Below are positions 14,790 through 22,257 of a DNA stretch of 64,000 nt, piece after piece; the first letter of the stretch is position 1, and the number at the start of each line of letters is the position of its first letter. The translations under genes and the position numbers were made by a program. The notes beneath the pieces are model-generated. The model saw only the letters and a list, made by a program, of their open reading frames with translations, made no database searches and was not told where the DNA came from. The stretch comes from Leifsonia sp. C5G2 (lineage in GTDB: Bacteria > Actinomycetota > Actinomycetes > Actinomycetales > Microbacteriaceae). The stretch covers positions 376,858 to 440,857 of the forward strand of contig NZ_JABFMV010000001.1 in NCBI RefSeq assembly GCF_013359685.1, written 5' to 3'.

Positions 14790-16415
14790 TCACCCCGGCC
14801 CGAAGGCGGAGAGGAAGCGGTCGCGGAACGCGTCCATCCGCCACACGGGCGCGGACGGCGAGGGCAGCATCCCGGGCTCCCACTTCCACGAGGAGATCCG
14901 GTCGATTACGGCCGGGTCCTTCGCGACGATGCTGATCGGGACGTCGTGGTTCGCGCCCGCGCCGCTCACCACGGAGGCCGGCTGGTGGTCGCCGAGCACC
15001 ACGAGCACGAGGTTGGGGTCGTCGACGGCGCCGAGGAAGGAGAACAGCGACCGGAGGGAGTACTGCACCGACTCGCCGTACAGCTGCTGCACGTGCTTCG
15101 GGTCGCGCCACACCACGCTCGGCGGGAGGCCCTGCGCGGGCTGCGGGTCGTAGATCGAGCCGTCGCCGATCGCGTCCCACGGCACCACCTGCGGGAGCGG
15201 CGTCCACGGGGTGTGCGAGGAGACGAGGTCGATCTCCGCCATCACCGGCGAATGCGGTTTCGCCAGCTCGCGCTGCTGGAAGTGGGCGAGCGTGTACTGG
15301 TCCGGGATGCGGGCGTAGCTGAATTTCGGGCCCTGGTAGCCGACGTCGGTCGCGTTCAGCAGCTCGTCGTAGTGGTAGAACGAGCGACCGACCGGCCACG
15401 GTTTCGTGTCGGACGGCACGTCGCTCACGGTGCGCCAGCCCGCCTTGCGGAACGCCGCGCTCAGGGTGAAGCGGTCGCTCGACGTGACCTGGTCGTACTT
15501 CTGCTGCGAGTCGATCCAGAGGCCGGTCTGCAGGGTGGAGTGGGCGAGCCAGCTGATGCCGCCGAAGGTCGACGAGGTGAGGAAGGCGCTGCGCTGGGAG
15601 TACCCCTGCGCGGTCAGCTGTGCCGTGCCGTCCCGCAGCACGGCGTCCACTCCGGGAGAGAAGCCGGTCCCCTGCACGGCGACCTGGCCGTAGCTCTCCA
15701 CGAAGGCGACGATCACGTCCTTCCCGCGTAACCCTGTGAGCAGGTCGGATGCGGGGACCTGCGCGTACGGATCGGAGCCCGTCTGCCGTGCCAGCGCAGC
15801 CTGCGCGCCGACGGTCTCGACCGCCTCGCGCGTCTTCGCGATCCCGGTGGAGACCGTGTCGGCGGCGGCGACCGGCTCGCCCGGCACCAGCTGGGCCCCG
15901 ACGAGGGCGACCACCAGCCAGCCCGCGGTGACGCCGGTCGCTCCGATGAGCGCAGGGCTCCGTCGCGGGGCGAGCAGGCGCGTCACGCGGAGCAGCGCGG
16001 CCGCCAGCAGCGCGACGGCGGCGAACGCCGCGACCCCGAGCAGGGCGACGAGGGCGGCCGCCCCGACCGGCCCGGTGGAGTCGCTGACCACGCCGTAGCC
16101 GTCGCCGAGCTCCTTCCACCCGCCGACCGGGTCGAACGGGCGGCCGACCGTGGAGGCGAACACGCGGTCGAGGGCCGCGAGCAGCGCGGAGACGACGAGT
16201 GCGATCGCCAGCAGGACGGCCACGATGCGGCGGGCACGGCGCCACGGCAGCAGGAGGAGCAGCACCAGCGCCAGCACGCCCTCCAGCGGGATGCGGACGA
16301 GCGCGAGCAGGGAGTCGGACGCGATCAGGCCGGGTGCGAGGCACGCGAGCACCACCACGACGGCGGCGAGCACGTCGAGCATCCGCGAGACGACGCGGCG
16401 CGTGCGGGCCGTCAC
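14790..16415 (-). CDS. membrane-anchored sulfatase/phosphoglycerol-transferase-like protein
   Basis: This 541-residue protein has several N-terminal membrane helices (about residues 10-190) followed by an extracytoplasmic alkaline-phosphatase-superfamily domain. Landmarks are VIVAFVESYGQ, a probable nucleophile Ser/Thr in the SSTFGGISWLAHS region, a substrate-loop HTPWTPLP and the metal site VVLGDHQPAS. This is the LTA-synthase/OpgE-like layout: enzymes that move phospho-alcohol groups onto glycans or lipids outside the cell. Start is GTG at 16415, overlapping the RibD-C gene by GTGA. It is the distal coupled gene of the pterin-synthase/glycosyltransferase cluster. Confidence 0.8.
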   Translation of the reverse strand: MTARTRRVVSRMLDVLAAVVVVLACLAPGLIASDSLLALVRIPLEGVLALVLLLLLPWRRARRIVAVLLAIALVVSALLAALDRVFASTVGRPFDPVGGWKELGDGYGVVSDSTGPVGAAALVALLGVAAFAAVALLAAALLRVTRLLAPRRSPALIGATGVTAGWLVVALVGAQLVPGEPVAAADTVSTGIAKTREAVETVGAQAALARQTGSDPYAQVPASDLLTGLRGKDVIVAFVESYGQVAVQGTGFSPGVDAVLRDGTAQLTAQGYSQRSAFLTSSTFGGISWLAHSTLQTGLWIDSQQKYDQVTSSDRFTLSAAFRKAGWRTVSDVPSDTKPWPVGRSFYHYDELLNATDVGYQGPKFSYARIPDQYTLAHFQQRELAKPHSPVMAEIDLVSSHTPWTPLPQVVPWDAIGDGSIYDPQPAQGLPPSVVWRDPKHVQQLYGESVQYSLRSLFSFLGAVDDPNLVLVVLGDHQPASVVSGAGANHDVPISIVAKDPAVIDRISSWKWEPGMLPSPSAPVWRMDAFRDRFLSAFGPG

Positions 16416-17158
16416 GCGCCCTCCCCCGTGCCGGCGCCGCGGCGGACGTCGGCCGCCGCGGCACCGGTTGCGAGCTCGAACCGGTCGGAGAGCGCGTAGC
16501 GCAGCAGGACGACGTCCCCGATCGGGCGCACCTCCACGAGCTCGGCGCGACGCTCGGCCGACCAGGGGAACGCCGCGTCGCCGACGAAGCGCGGGGCACG
16601 CCTGTCCCCGACGAAGAAGGGCGCAACGGCGACGGTCAGCTCGTCCACGAGTCCCTCGGCGAGGAATTGCGTCAGGGTCACCCCGCCGCCCTCGACCATC
16701 AGCCGCCGCACGCCGCGGCCGCCGAGGTCGTCGAGGAGGTCGGCCATGACGACCTCCGTGCCGAGCCCCACCACCTCGGCGACCTCGCCCAGTCGCCGGC
16801 CGATGCGCCGGGCCTCCTGGCGCGGGCAGTAGACCAGCTTGCGGGAGTCGCCCTCGGTGAAGAACGCCGCCCGCGGATCGAGGTCGCCTGTCGCCGTCAC
16901 GGTCGCCTTCCACGGCGAGCGCTCGGCGCCCGAGGCCTCGCGCCGGCCGCGCCGCTCGGCGCTCCGCACCAGCAGCCGCGGGTTGTCGCGGCGGACGGTG
17001 CGCGCACCGACCAGGATGACGTCGCTGCGGGCGCGCAGCTCATCCACCCGGTCGAAGTCCTCCGCGTTCGACAGCGCCAGCCGCGGCGGGTCGGCCGAGT
17101 CGAGGTAGCCGTCGAGGGAGATGGCGCAGTTGACGGTCACGTAGGGACGCTCGGACAC
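16412..17158 (-). CDS. RibD C-terminal/dihydrofolate-reductase-like reductase
   Basis: This 248-residue NADPH-dependent reductase fold has the signature start RPYVTVNCAISLDGYL, a DVILVGARTVRRDNPRLL loop and GVRRLMVEGGGVTLTQFL. It lacks the deaminase domain of bifunctional RibD. GTG start at 17158 has AGGAGG just upstream. Within this cluster it may reduce a pterin-like or sugar-like intermediate rather than serve riboflavin synthesis, because no other rib gene is present; that is inference from the neighbouring pterin-synthase homologue. Confidence 0.85.
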   Translation of the reverse strand: MSERPYVTVNCAISLDGYLDSADPPRLALSNAEDFDRVDELRARSDVILVGARTVRRDNPRLLVRSAERRGRREASGAERSPWKATVTATGDLDPRAAFFTEGDSRKLVYCPRQEARRIGRRLGEVAEVVGLGTEVVMADLLDDLGGRGVRRLMVEGGGVTLTQFLAEGLVDELTVAVAPFFVGDRRAPRFVGDAAFPWSAERRAELVEVRPIGDVVLLRYALSDRFELATGAAAADVRRGAGTGEGA

Positions 17159-18107
17159 GGGAGGTCCTCCTCACGATCAGAGGGACGAGTGCCGCCGCGA
17201 GCACGCCCGGGACGACGGAGACGACGGCGAGCACGCCGACGAGGGTGGCGGCGGAGACGCCGAGGGAGGCGGTGGAGCCGCCGACGGCGAACGCCCAGGC
17301 GGCGACCCCCTCGCGCGGCCCCCAGCCGCCGACGTTCGCCGGGATGGACGCGGCGCACAGCACGACGACCGCGAGCGTCAGCATCCGGTCCGGCTGCAGG
17401 CGCACCCCGACTGCAGCCGCCGCGAGCACGACGGTCGCGACGTGGCACGCGACGACGACGACCGAGGCGGCCGCGATCTGGGCCAGGGCGATCACGGCGC
17501 GGCGGTCGGTGCGCAGCCGGTGCACGCCGGCGTGCAGCAGGCGTCGCATCCGGGCGCTCAGGAGGGCCGAGGCCGTCAGGACGACGGTCACGACGGCGAG
17601 CACGCCGCCGATCGCGGGGAACAGCACCCCGCCGAACGCGGCGCCCGCGGCGAGCAGCACGGCCACCGTGATGACGAGCTGCACGAGCTGGCCCGCGACG
17701 CGCTCCCCCGCGACGGCCTGCGCCGCCCGGCCCGGGCGGTCGGTGCTTCGGCCGTGGTCGACCGCCCGGTGCACGTCCCCGAGCACGCCGCCGGGCAGCA
17801 CGGTGTTGAGGAACTGCGAGCGGTAGTACATCCCGACGGCGCGCGGCCAGGCGACCTCGACGCCGAGACCGCGGGCGACGAGGTGCCACCGCCATGCGGC
17901 GGCGGCGGTGGCGACGAAGGCGAGCGCGATCGCGGCGGCGAGGACCGCCGGCCGCAGGCTGAGCAGGCCGTGGAGGAACGGGCCCGCGCCGACGCGCCAC
18001 ACGACGGCGGCGAGCGCGGCGCCGGCGACGACGAACCGGGCGACGAGCATGAACCGCCGGGAGCGGACGATCCGCCCGGTTGCCGAGGTCACCTCCCGGA
18101 CGGTCAT
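17040..18107 (-). CDS. UPF0104/lysylphosphatidylglycerol-synthase-like membrane protein
   Basis: This membrane protein has eight or so helices and the AglD/MprF-like UPF0104 pattern: RSQFLNTVLPGGVLGDVHRA near residue 95 and SIPANVGGWGPREGVAAWAF in the C-terminal half, both conserved in the family. Such proteins often act as flippases or lipid-modifying integral proteins in glycolipid pathways. Start ATG 18107 overlaps the methyltransferase by ATGA. The frame runs 119 bases into the RibD-C gene and ends in an Arg-rich, low-similarity tail. A TGA in another frame lies just before the RibD-C ribosome site, so a shorter protein or a base error is possible. Confidence 0.8.
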   Translation of the reverse strand: MTVREVTSATGRIVRSRRFMLVARFVVAGAALAAVVWRVGAGPFLHGLLSLRPAVLAAAIALAFVATAAAAWRWHLVARGLGVEVAWPRAVGMYYRSQFLNTVLPGGVLGDVHRAVDHGRSTDRPGRAAQAVAGERVAGQLVQLVITVAVLLAAGAAFGGVLFPAIGGVLAVVTVVLTASALLSARMRRLLHAGVHRLRTDRRAVIALAQIAAASVVVVACHVATVVLAAAAVGVRLQPDRMLTLAVVVLCAASIPANVGGWGPREGVAAWAFAVGGSTASLGVSAATLVGVLAVVSVVPGVLAAALVPLIVRRTSRVRASLRDRQLRHLPRRLPRLGRPAAAGAVERGGLRPGG

Positions 18108-18922
18108 CGCGGCCCCGCCAGCAGGTCGAGGTGGTAGACCACCGCGGAGAGCTCGCCCCGGCGCTGCTGCGAGCGCCGCAGTTCCCGATAGGCAGCGGCG
18201 TCGCTCCGGAGGCGCGGCTCCTGCTCCTCCGCCGCCGCCAGCCAGCCTTCGAACCACTCGTCGAGCAGTCGCGGGTCGCGGTCCGAGAGCCGCCAGGTCG
18301 TGAGCGCCCGGCGGACGTTCCAGCCGGCCAGCCGGAACAGCCCCTCCACGATGCGCCCCGCGTACGGACCGAGCAGCCGGCGGCCGTCGACCTCCCGGCG
18401 CTGGTGCGCGTTGAATGCCGCCGCCACGCGACGGTCGAGGGGATGCCGGGGACGCAGCGCGACCTCCCCCGTCACGCTGAGCGAGAGCAGCGCGGGCGCC
18501 CGAGCCGCGACGCACGCGTCGACGACGGCGTGCGCCTCCTCCGCGGTGAGCACATCGAGCAGCGCGGATGCCGTGACGAGCGAGGCGCCGTCGAGGTCGG
18601 CGGCGGTCAATCGCTCCAGCGGCTCGACACTCGACCGCAGCGTCACCGTCCGGCCCTCGCGGTCTCGCGGAATGCCGCGGGCGGCGGCCTGCGCGGCGAG
18701 GTCGGCGTTCCAGTCGTGCAGCACCCAGGTCTGTGGTCCCGGCAGCGACGGCGCCAGCCAGCGCGCCATCGACCCGGTTCCGCTGCCGAGGTCGTGCACG
18801 GTGACGGGCCCCGCCTGCAGCAGCGCGGCTGCGGCCCTGGCGAGCGCGCCCGAGCGCGCGCCGGCGTCCTCCGCCTCCCGGAGGGCCAGCCAGTCGCTGC
18901 TGACCTCGATGACGCCGCTCAC
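18104..18922 (-). CDS. class I SAM-dependent methyltransferase
   Basis: This 272-residue protein has the SAM-binding glycine-rich loop VHDLGSGTGSMARW (about residues 40-53) and an acidic second strand (HDWNADLAAQA). Start is GTG at 18922, overlapping the glycosyltransferase by GTGA; the end overlaps the UPF0104 gene by ATGA. The C-terminal half (RRALTTWRLSDRDPRLLDEW) is not a standard methyltransferase tail and may bind the acceptor. The substrate is unknown, presumably an intermediate of this cluster. Confidence 0.85.
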   Translation of the reverse strand: MSGVIEVSSDWLALREAEDAGARSGALARAAAALLQAGPVTVHDLGSGTGSMARWLAPSLPGPQTWVLHDWNADLAAQAAARGIPRDREGRTVTLRSSVEPLERLTAADLDGASLVTASALLDVLTAEEAHAVVDACVAARAPALLSLSVTGEVALRPRHPLDRRVAAAFNAHQRREVDGRRLLGPYAGRIVEGLFRLAGWNVRRALTTWRLSDRDPRLLDEWFEGWLAAAEEQEPRLRSDAAAYRELRRSQQRRGELSAVVYHLDLLAGPR

Positions 18923-19983
18923 GATCGCACCGCCGATCCCACCGGTCGCGGATGCACGCTCGGGACCTCGTCCGCGACCTCCCGCAGCGCCCGCCCGACC
19001 GTCGCGGCGGTGTCCGCCCAGCCGGGACGGGCGCCGCGCGCGTCCCGCGCCGCCGCGGCCAGCTCGGCGCGCCACTCCGCGCTCCCCCACCAGCGCCGGA
19101 GCACGCGCTCCAGCGCCCAGGCGTCGCCGGGCGGCACGGTGACCGCGCCGCGACCGTCGGCGATCGCCTCCGGGATGCCGCCGACGGCGGACGCGACGAC
19201 CGGGATGCCGTGCGCCAGCGCCTCCACCACCGCCATGCCGTAGCTCTCGCTGCGCGACGGCGCGACCAGGAGGTCGGCGCTCGCATAGGTCTCGTCGAGG
19301 TCGGACCCGGTGAGCACGCCCCCGAACCGGATGCGGTCGCCGAGCCCCGCCTCAGCGACCGCGGCGCGCAGTCCCGCGGCGAACTCCGGTTCCGTCTCGG
19401 TCGAACCGACGATCGTGCACGTCCAGCCGGGCACGTCCCGGGCGGCGGCGAGGGCCGCCACCAGCACGTCCTGCCCCTTGTGCGGGGCGACCACCCCGAC
19501 GCACAGCAACCTGCCGCCGGCCGCCGACGGCCGGGACGCCGGCGCCGGCTCCGTCCCGGGGCGCGCGACGACGATGCGCGCGGGCTCCGCGGCATCCTGT
19601 GCGATCAGTTCGGTCCGCGTCCACGCGCTGGTCGCGACGATCCGCCGCGCTGACCGGAACGACCCGCGGGCGCCCGGACCGTCCTCCGGCGGAGGCATGT
19701 GCGCGAGCACGACCAAACGCAGGCGGCGGTCCTGCGCGGGAAGCGCCGCGGGCTCCCGCTGGACGAGCAGCCCGTCGACGAGCACCACGGCGCCGTCGGA
19801 CACCCCGGCGAGCGCGGCCTCCAGCGCCGCGGGAGCATCCGCCACGGGAAGCAGCCGGACCTCCCAGCCGTCCAGCCGCAGGCCCTCCGCCACGTGCCGG
19901 TCGTAGACGTTGCCGCCGCTCACGCGTGCGGGGTCGTCGATCCCGTCCGGGACCGCGAAGACGACGACGGGATGTCCGCTCAC
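18919..19983 (-). CDS. GT4 family glycosyltransferase
   Basis: This 354-residue GT-B glycosyltransferase has a C-terminal nucleotide-sugar domain with [20 protein letters not shown] and the E-x7-E motif in [21 protein letters not shown]. The GTG start at 19983 overlaps the pterin-synthase homologue by GTGA, and the end overlaps the methyltransferase by GTGA. The N-terminal domain (acceptor side) contains [18 protein letters not shown], typical for GT4 enzymes acting on lipids or small molecules. No signal peptide; cytoplasmic. Confidence 0.88.
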   Translation of the reverse strand: MSGHPVVVFAVPDGIDDPARVSGGNVYDRHVAEGLRLDGWEVRLLPVADAPAALEAALAGVSDGAVVLVDGLLVQREPAALPAQDRRLRLVVLAHMPPPEDGPGARGSFRSARRIVATSAWTRTELIAQDAAEPARIVVARPGTEPAPASRPSAAGGRLLCVGVVAPHKGQDVLVAALAAARDVPGWTCTIVGSTETEPEFAAGLRAAVAEAGLGDRIRFGGVLTGSDLDETYASADLLVAPSRSESYGMAVVEALAHGIPVVASAVGGIPEAIADGRGAVTVPPGDAWALERVLRRWWGSAEWRAELAAAARDARGARPGWADTAATVGRALREVADEVPSVHPRPVGSAVRS

Positions 19984-20375
19984 AGTGACCTCGTGTAGCT
20001 CGCCCACGCGATGTGCGACTCGTGCAGCGTGACGGCGATCGTGCCGACGGCCCCGCCGCCGAGGTCGCCCGCCGCCACCCGTTCGGCGAGCCGGTCCGCG
20101 ATGGCCCGGCAGAGCACCTCGGTGGTGGTGTTCCGGCCTGCGAACTCGGGCAGCTCGTCCAGGTTGCGGTAAGTCAGGGCGCCGGTGATCTCGGCGAGCG
20201 CGGCGGACGCCCGGCCGATGTCGACCACGACGCCGTTGGCGTCCAGGTCGTCCGCGCCGAAGGTCGCATCGACGACGAACGTGGCGCCGTGCAGCCGCTG
20301 CGCGGGCCCGAACGCCTCCCCCGTGAAGCTGTGCGCGACCATCATGTGGTCGCGGACCGTGACCGTGTACGGCAT
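19980..20375 (-). CDS. 6-pyruvoyl-tetrahydropterin synthase/QueD-like protein, divergent
   Basis: This 131-residue protein with the T-fold has His15 (MMVAHSF) and His29 (RLHGATF), the motif NTTTEVL with Glu86, and a C-terminal [13 protein letters not shown]. In canonical PTPS/QueD the motif is C-x3-HGH and supplies two zinc histidines and the catalytic cysteine. Here the sequence is QRLHGAT: the second histidine is Ala31 and no cysteine is present. The standard dihydroneopterin triphosphate chemistry is therefore doubtful. It sits between the dehydrogenase (1-base overlap, TGATG) and the glycosyltransferase (GTGA). Confidence 0.82.
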   Translation of the reverse strand: MPYTVTVRDHMMVAHSFTGEAFGPAQRLHGATFVVDATFGADDLDANGVVVDIGRASAALAEITGALTYRNLDELPEFAGRNTTTEVLCRAIADRLAERVAAGDLGGGAVGTIAVTLHESHIAWASYTRSL

Positions 20376-21352
20376 CAGGCATCCCTCCAGTCGATCGTGT
20401 GGCAGAGCGCGTCCCGCTGCCCGGCGGCGAGCGCGGCCATCGTCTCCGGCAGCTCCCGCCACGACGAGGAGCCCGTGAGCAGGACGTCGAAGGCCGGGTC
20501 CCGCAGCAGGTCCAGAGCGAGCGCCAGCCGGTCGGACGTACTGCGCCGGTCGCGCCTCCGCGGCGACACCGCACCCACCTGGCTGGACCGGATGCTCAGC
20601 CGCCGGGAGTGGAAGTCGCCGCCGAGCGGGAGCGTCACCGGCCGGTCGCCGTACCAGCTCGCCTCGACGATCTCGCCCTCGTCGACCGCGGTGCGGAGGG
20701 CCAGTCGCAGGCCGTCCTCCGACCCGCTCGTGTTCACGACGACGTCCTGGTCGCCCGGCGCCTCATCCGGTTCGGCGAAGCCGACCCCCAGCCGGCCGGC
20801 GACCGCGCGGCGGCCCGGCTCGGTGTCCACCAGCGTCACCCGCGCGCCGGGGATGCCGCCGGCCAGCCTGGCGACGCAGCACCCGATCATCCCCGCGCCG
20901 ATCACCGTGACCCGATCGCCGAGAAGCGGCGCCGCGTCCCACAGGATGTTGACAGCGGTCTCGACAGCGCCCGCCAGCACCGCGCGCCGGGGTGGCACGT
21001 CGTCCGGCACCGGGATGACGGCTCGCGCGGGGACGACGAACGCCGACTGGTGCGGGAACAGGGTGAAGACGACCCGGCCGAGCAGGTCCTCCGGACCCTC
21101 CTCCACGCGGCCGACGTTGAGGTAGCCGTACTTCACCGGGCCGGGGAAGTCGCCCTCCTGGAACGGCGCCCGCATCCGCTCGTACTCGCTCGGCGGAACC
21201 CGCCCGCCGAACACCGTCGTCTCCGTGCCGCGGCTCACCCCCGTGTGCAGCGTCCGGACCAGGACCTCGCCCTCGCCGGGTGCGGGCAGCGCCTCGGTGC
21301 GGAGCGCGCCGGCGCCCGGCCGCTCCGTCCAGAACGCTGTGACCTCCCGCAC
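20375..21352 (-). CDS. MDR-family zinc-type alcohol dehydrogenase-like protein
   Basis: This 325-residue medium-chain dehydrogenase has the nucleotide-binding turn [19 protein letters not shown] and an N-terminal GroES-like domain in which [15 protein letters not shown] takes the place of the catalytic zinc cysteine region. This variant (VSRGTE) is typical of BchC/threonine-dehydrogenase-like relatives that accompany PTPS homologues. GTG start with GGAGGGAG upstream. It is the promoter-proximal gene of the cluster and shares one base with the PTPS gene, so it probably oxidises or reduces an early intermediate. Confidence 0.85.
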   Translation of the reverse strand: MREVTAFWTERPGAGALRTEALPAPGEGEVLVRTLHTGVSRGTETTVFGGRVPPSEYERMRAPFQEGDFPGPVKYGYLNVGRVEEGPEDLLGRVVFTLFPHQSAFVVPARAVIPVPDDVPPRRAVLAGAVETAVNILWDAAPLLGDRVTVIGAGMIGCCVARLAGGIPGARVTLVDTEPGRRAVAGRLGVGFAEPDEAPGDQDVVVNTSGSEDGLRLALRTAVDEGEIVEASWYGDRPVTLPLGGDFHSRRLSIRSSQVGAVSPRRRDRRSTSDRLALALDLLRDPAFDVLLTGSSSWRELPETMAALAAGQRDALCHTIDWRDA

Positions 21353-21382
21353 GTCGTCTCCCTCCGCGTGAACCTGCGGCGC

Positions 21383-21410
21383 CCCCTTCTCGTATTACAC
21401 AGCGAAGGGG
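21383..21410. promoter_or_regulatory. inverted repeat in the divergent promoter of the pterin/glycosyltransferase cluster
   Basis: CCCCTTC, a 14-base spacer and GAAGGGG form an inverted repeat in the 83-bp gap between the dehydrogenase gene (minus strand, start 21352) and the CDP-alcohol phosphatidyltransferase (plus strand, start 21436). It could be a shared operator; no regulator gene is in the cluster. Confidence 0.35.
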
Positions 21411-21435
21411 TCGTACCCGGGAACACGAGGCAGGC

Positions 21436-22185
21436 GTGGAAAGAGTTCACTTCGAGGCGATCGGCTGGTCGGCGGGTGGGGCCGCGCTCGCCCTGGCCGG
21501 GCAGACGCTGGCGGTGGCGACCGGGGCCGTCGTGCCGTCGGTCGTGGGATGGGCGGCGCTCGTCGCCTACCTCCTCGTCTCGTCCGCGCTCCTGCTCCGC
21601 GGGCTGGTGCGCTCCGGAGCCAGGCGGTTCGGCGCCGCCAACGCGGTCACCGCGGTGCGCTCCTCGCTGGTCGGGCTGATCGCGGGACTCGTGGCGGCGT
21701 CCTTCGCCGGGCCGCTCTCCCCCGGTTTCCTGGTCGCGGTCGTCGTGCCCGCGCTCGCTCTCGATGCGGTCGACGGCTGGGTGGCCCGCCGCACCCACTC
21801 GGTCAGCGCCCTCGGTGCCCGCTTCGACATGGAGGTGGACGCGTTCCTGCTGCTGGTGCTCAGCATCCACGTCGCCGGGTCGTTGGGCCCCTGGGTGCTC
21901 GCGATCGGGCTGCTGCGGTACGCGTTCGTCGCCGCCGGGTGGATGCTGCCCTGGCTCGACCGCACCCTCCCGGCCCGCTACTGGCGCAAGGTGGTGACCG
22001 CCGTGGCCGGCATCGCGCTCGCCCTGGCCTCCTCCAGCGCGAGTCCGGGCCTGGCGGCGCTGCTCGTCGCCGTCGCGCTCGCGCTGCTGCTGGAGTCGTT
22101 CGGCCGGGACGTGCTGTGGCTGTTCCGCCGCCGGCACGACGCCGAGGTGGTACGCGAGCCGGTCGTCGCGCAGCGGTCGCGCTGA
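21436..22185 (+). CDS. CDP-alcohol phosphatidyltransferase family protein
   Basis: This 249-residue integral membrane enzyme has the complete family motif D-x2-D-G-x2-A-R-x8-G-x3-D-x3-D: Asp110, Asp113, Gly114, Ala117, Arg118, Gly127, Asp131 and Asp135. These enzymes exchange the CMP of a CDP-lipid for an alcohol. It is divergent from the dehydrogenase/PTPS/glycosyltransferase operon with a short shared promoter region, so it is probably the phospholipid-forming step of the same pathway. The acceptor alcohol is not identifiable. Confidence 0.88.
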   Translation: MERVHFEAIGWSAGGAALALAGQTLAVATGAVVPSVVGWAALVAYLLVSSALLLRGLVRSGARRFGAANAVTAVRSSLVGLIAGLVAASFAGPLSPGFLVAVVVPALALDAVDGWVARRTHSVSALGARFDMEVDAFLLLVLSIHVAGSLGPWVLAIGLLRYAFVAAGWMLPWLDRTLPARYWRKVVTAVAGIALALASSSASPGLAALLVAVALALLLESFGRDVLWLFRRRHDAEVVREPVVAQRSR

Positions 22186-22257
22186 CCCGCGGGCGTTTCC
22201 CGCCCGTTCACCCGGGCGTCGCCGCCCGGACGGCCGGTTTCGTTAGCTTCCGTCTCT

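Noticed and set aside
14748-15731. Long plus-strand open frame within the sulfatase region
   Set aside because: Antisense shadow; the minus-strand frame carries clear membrane helices and sulfatase motifs.
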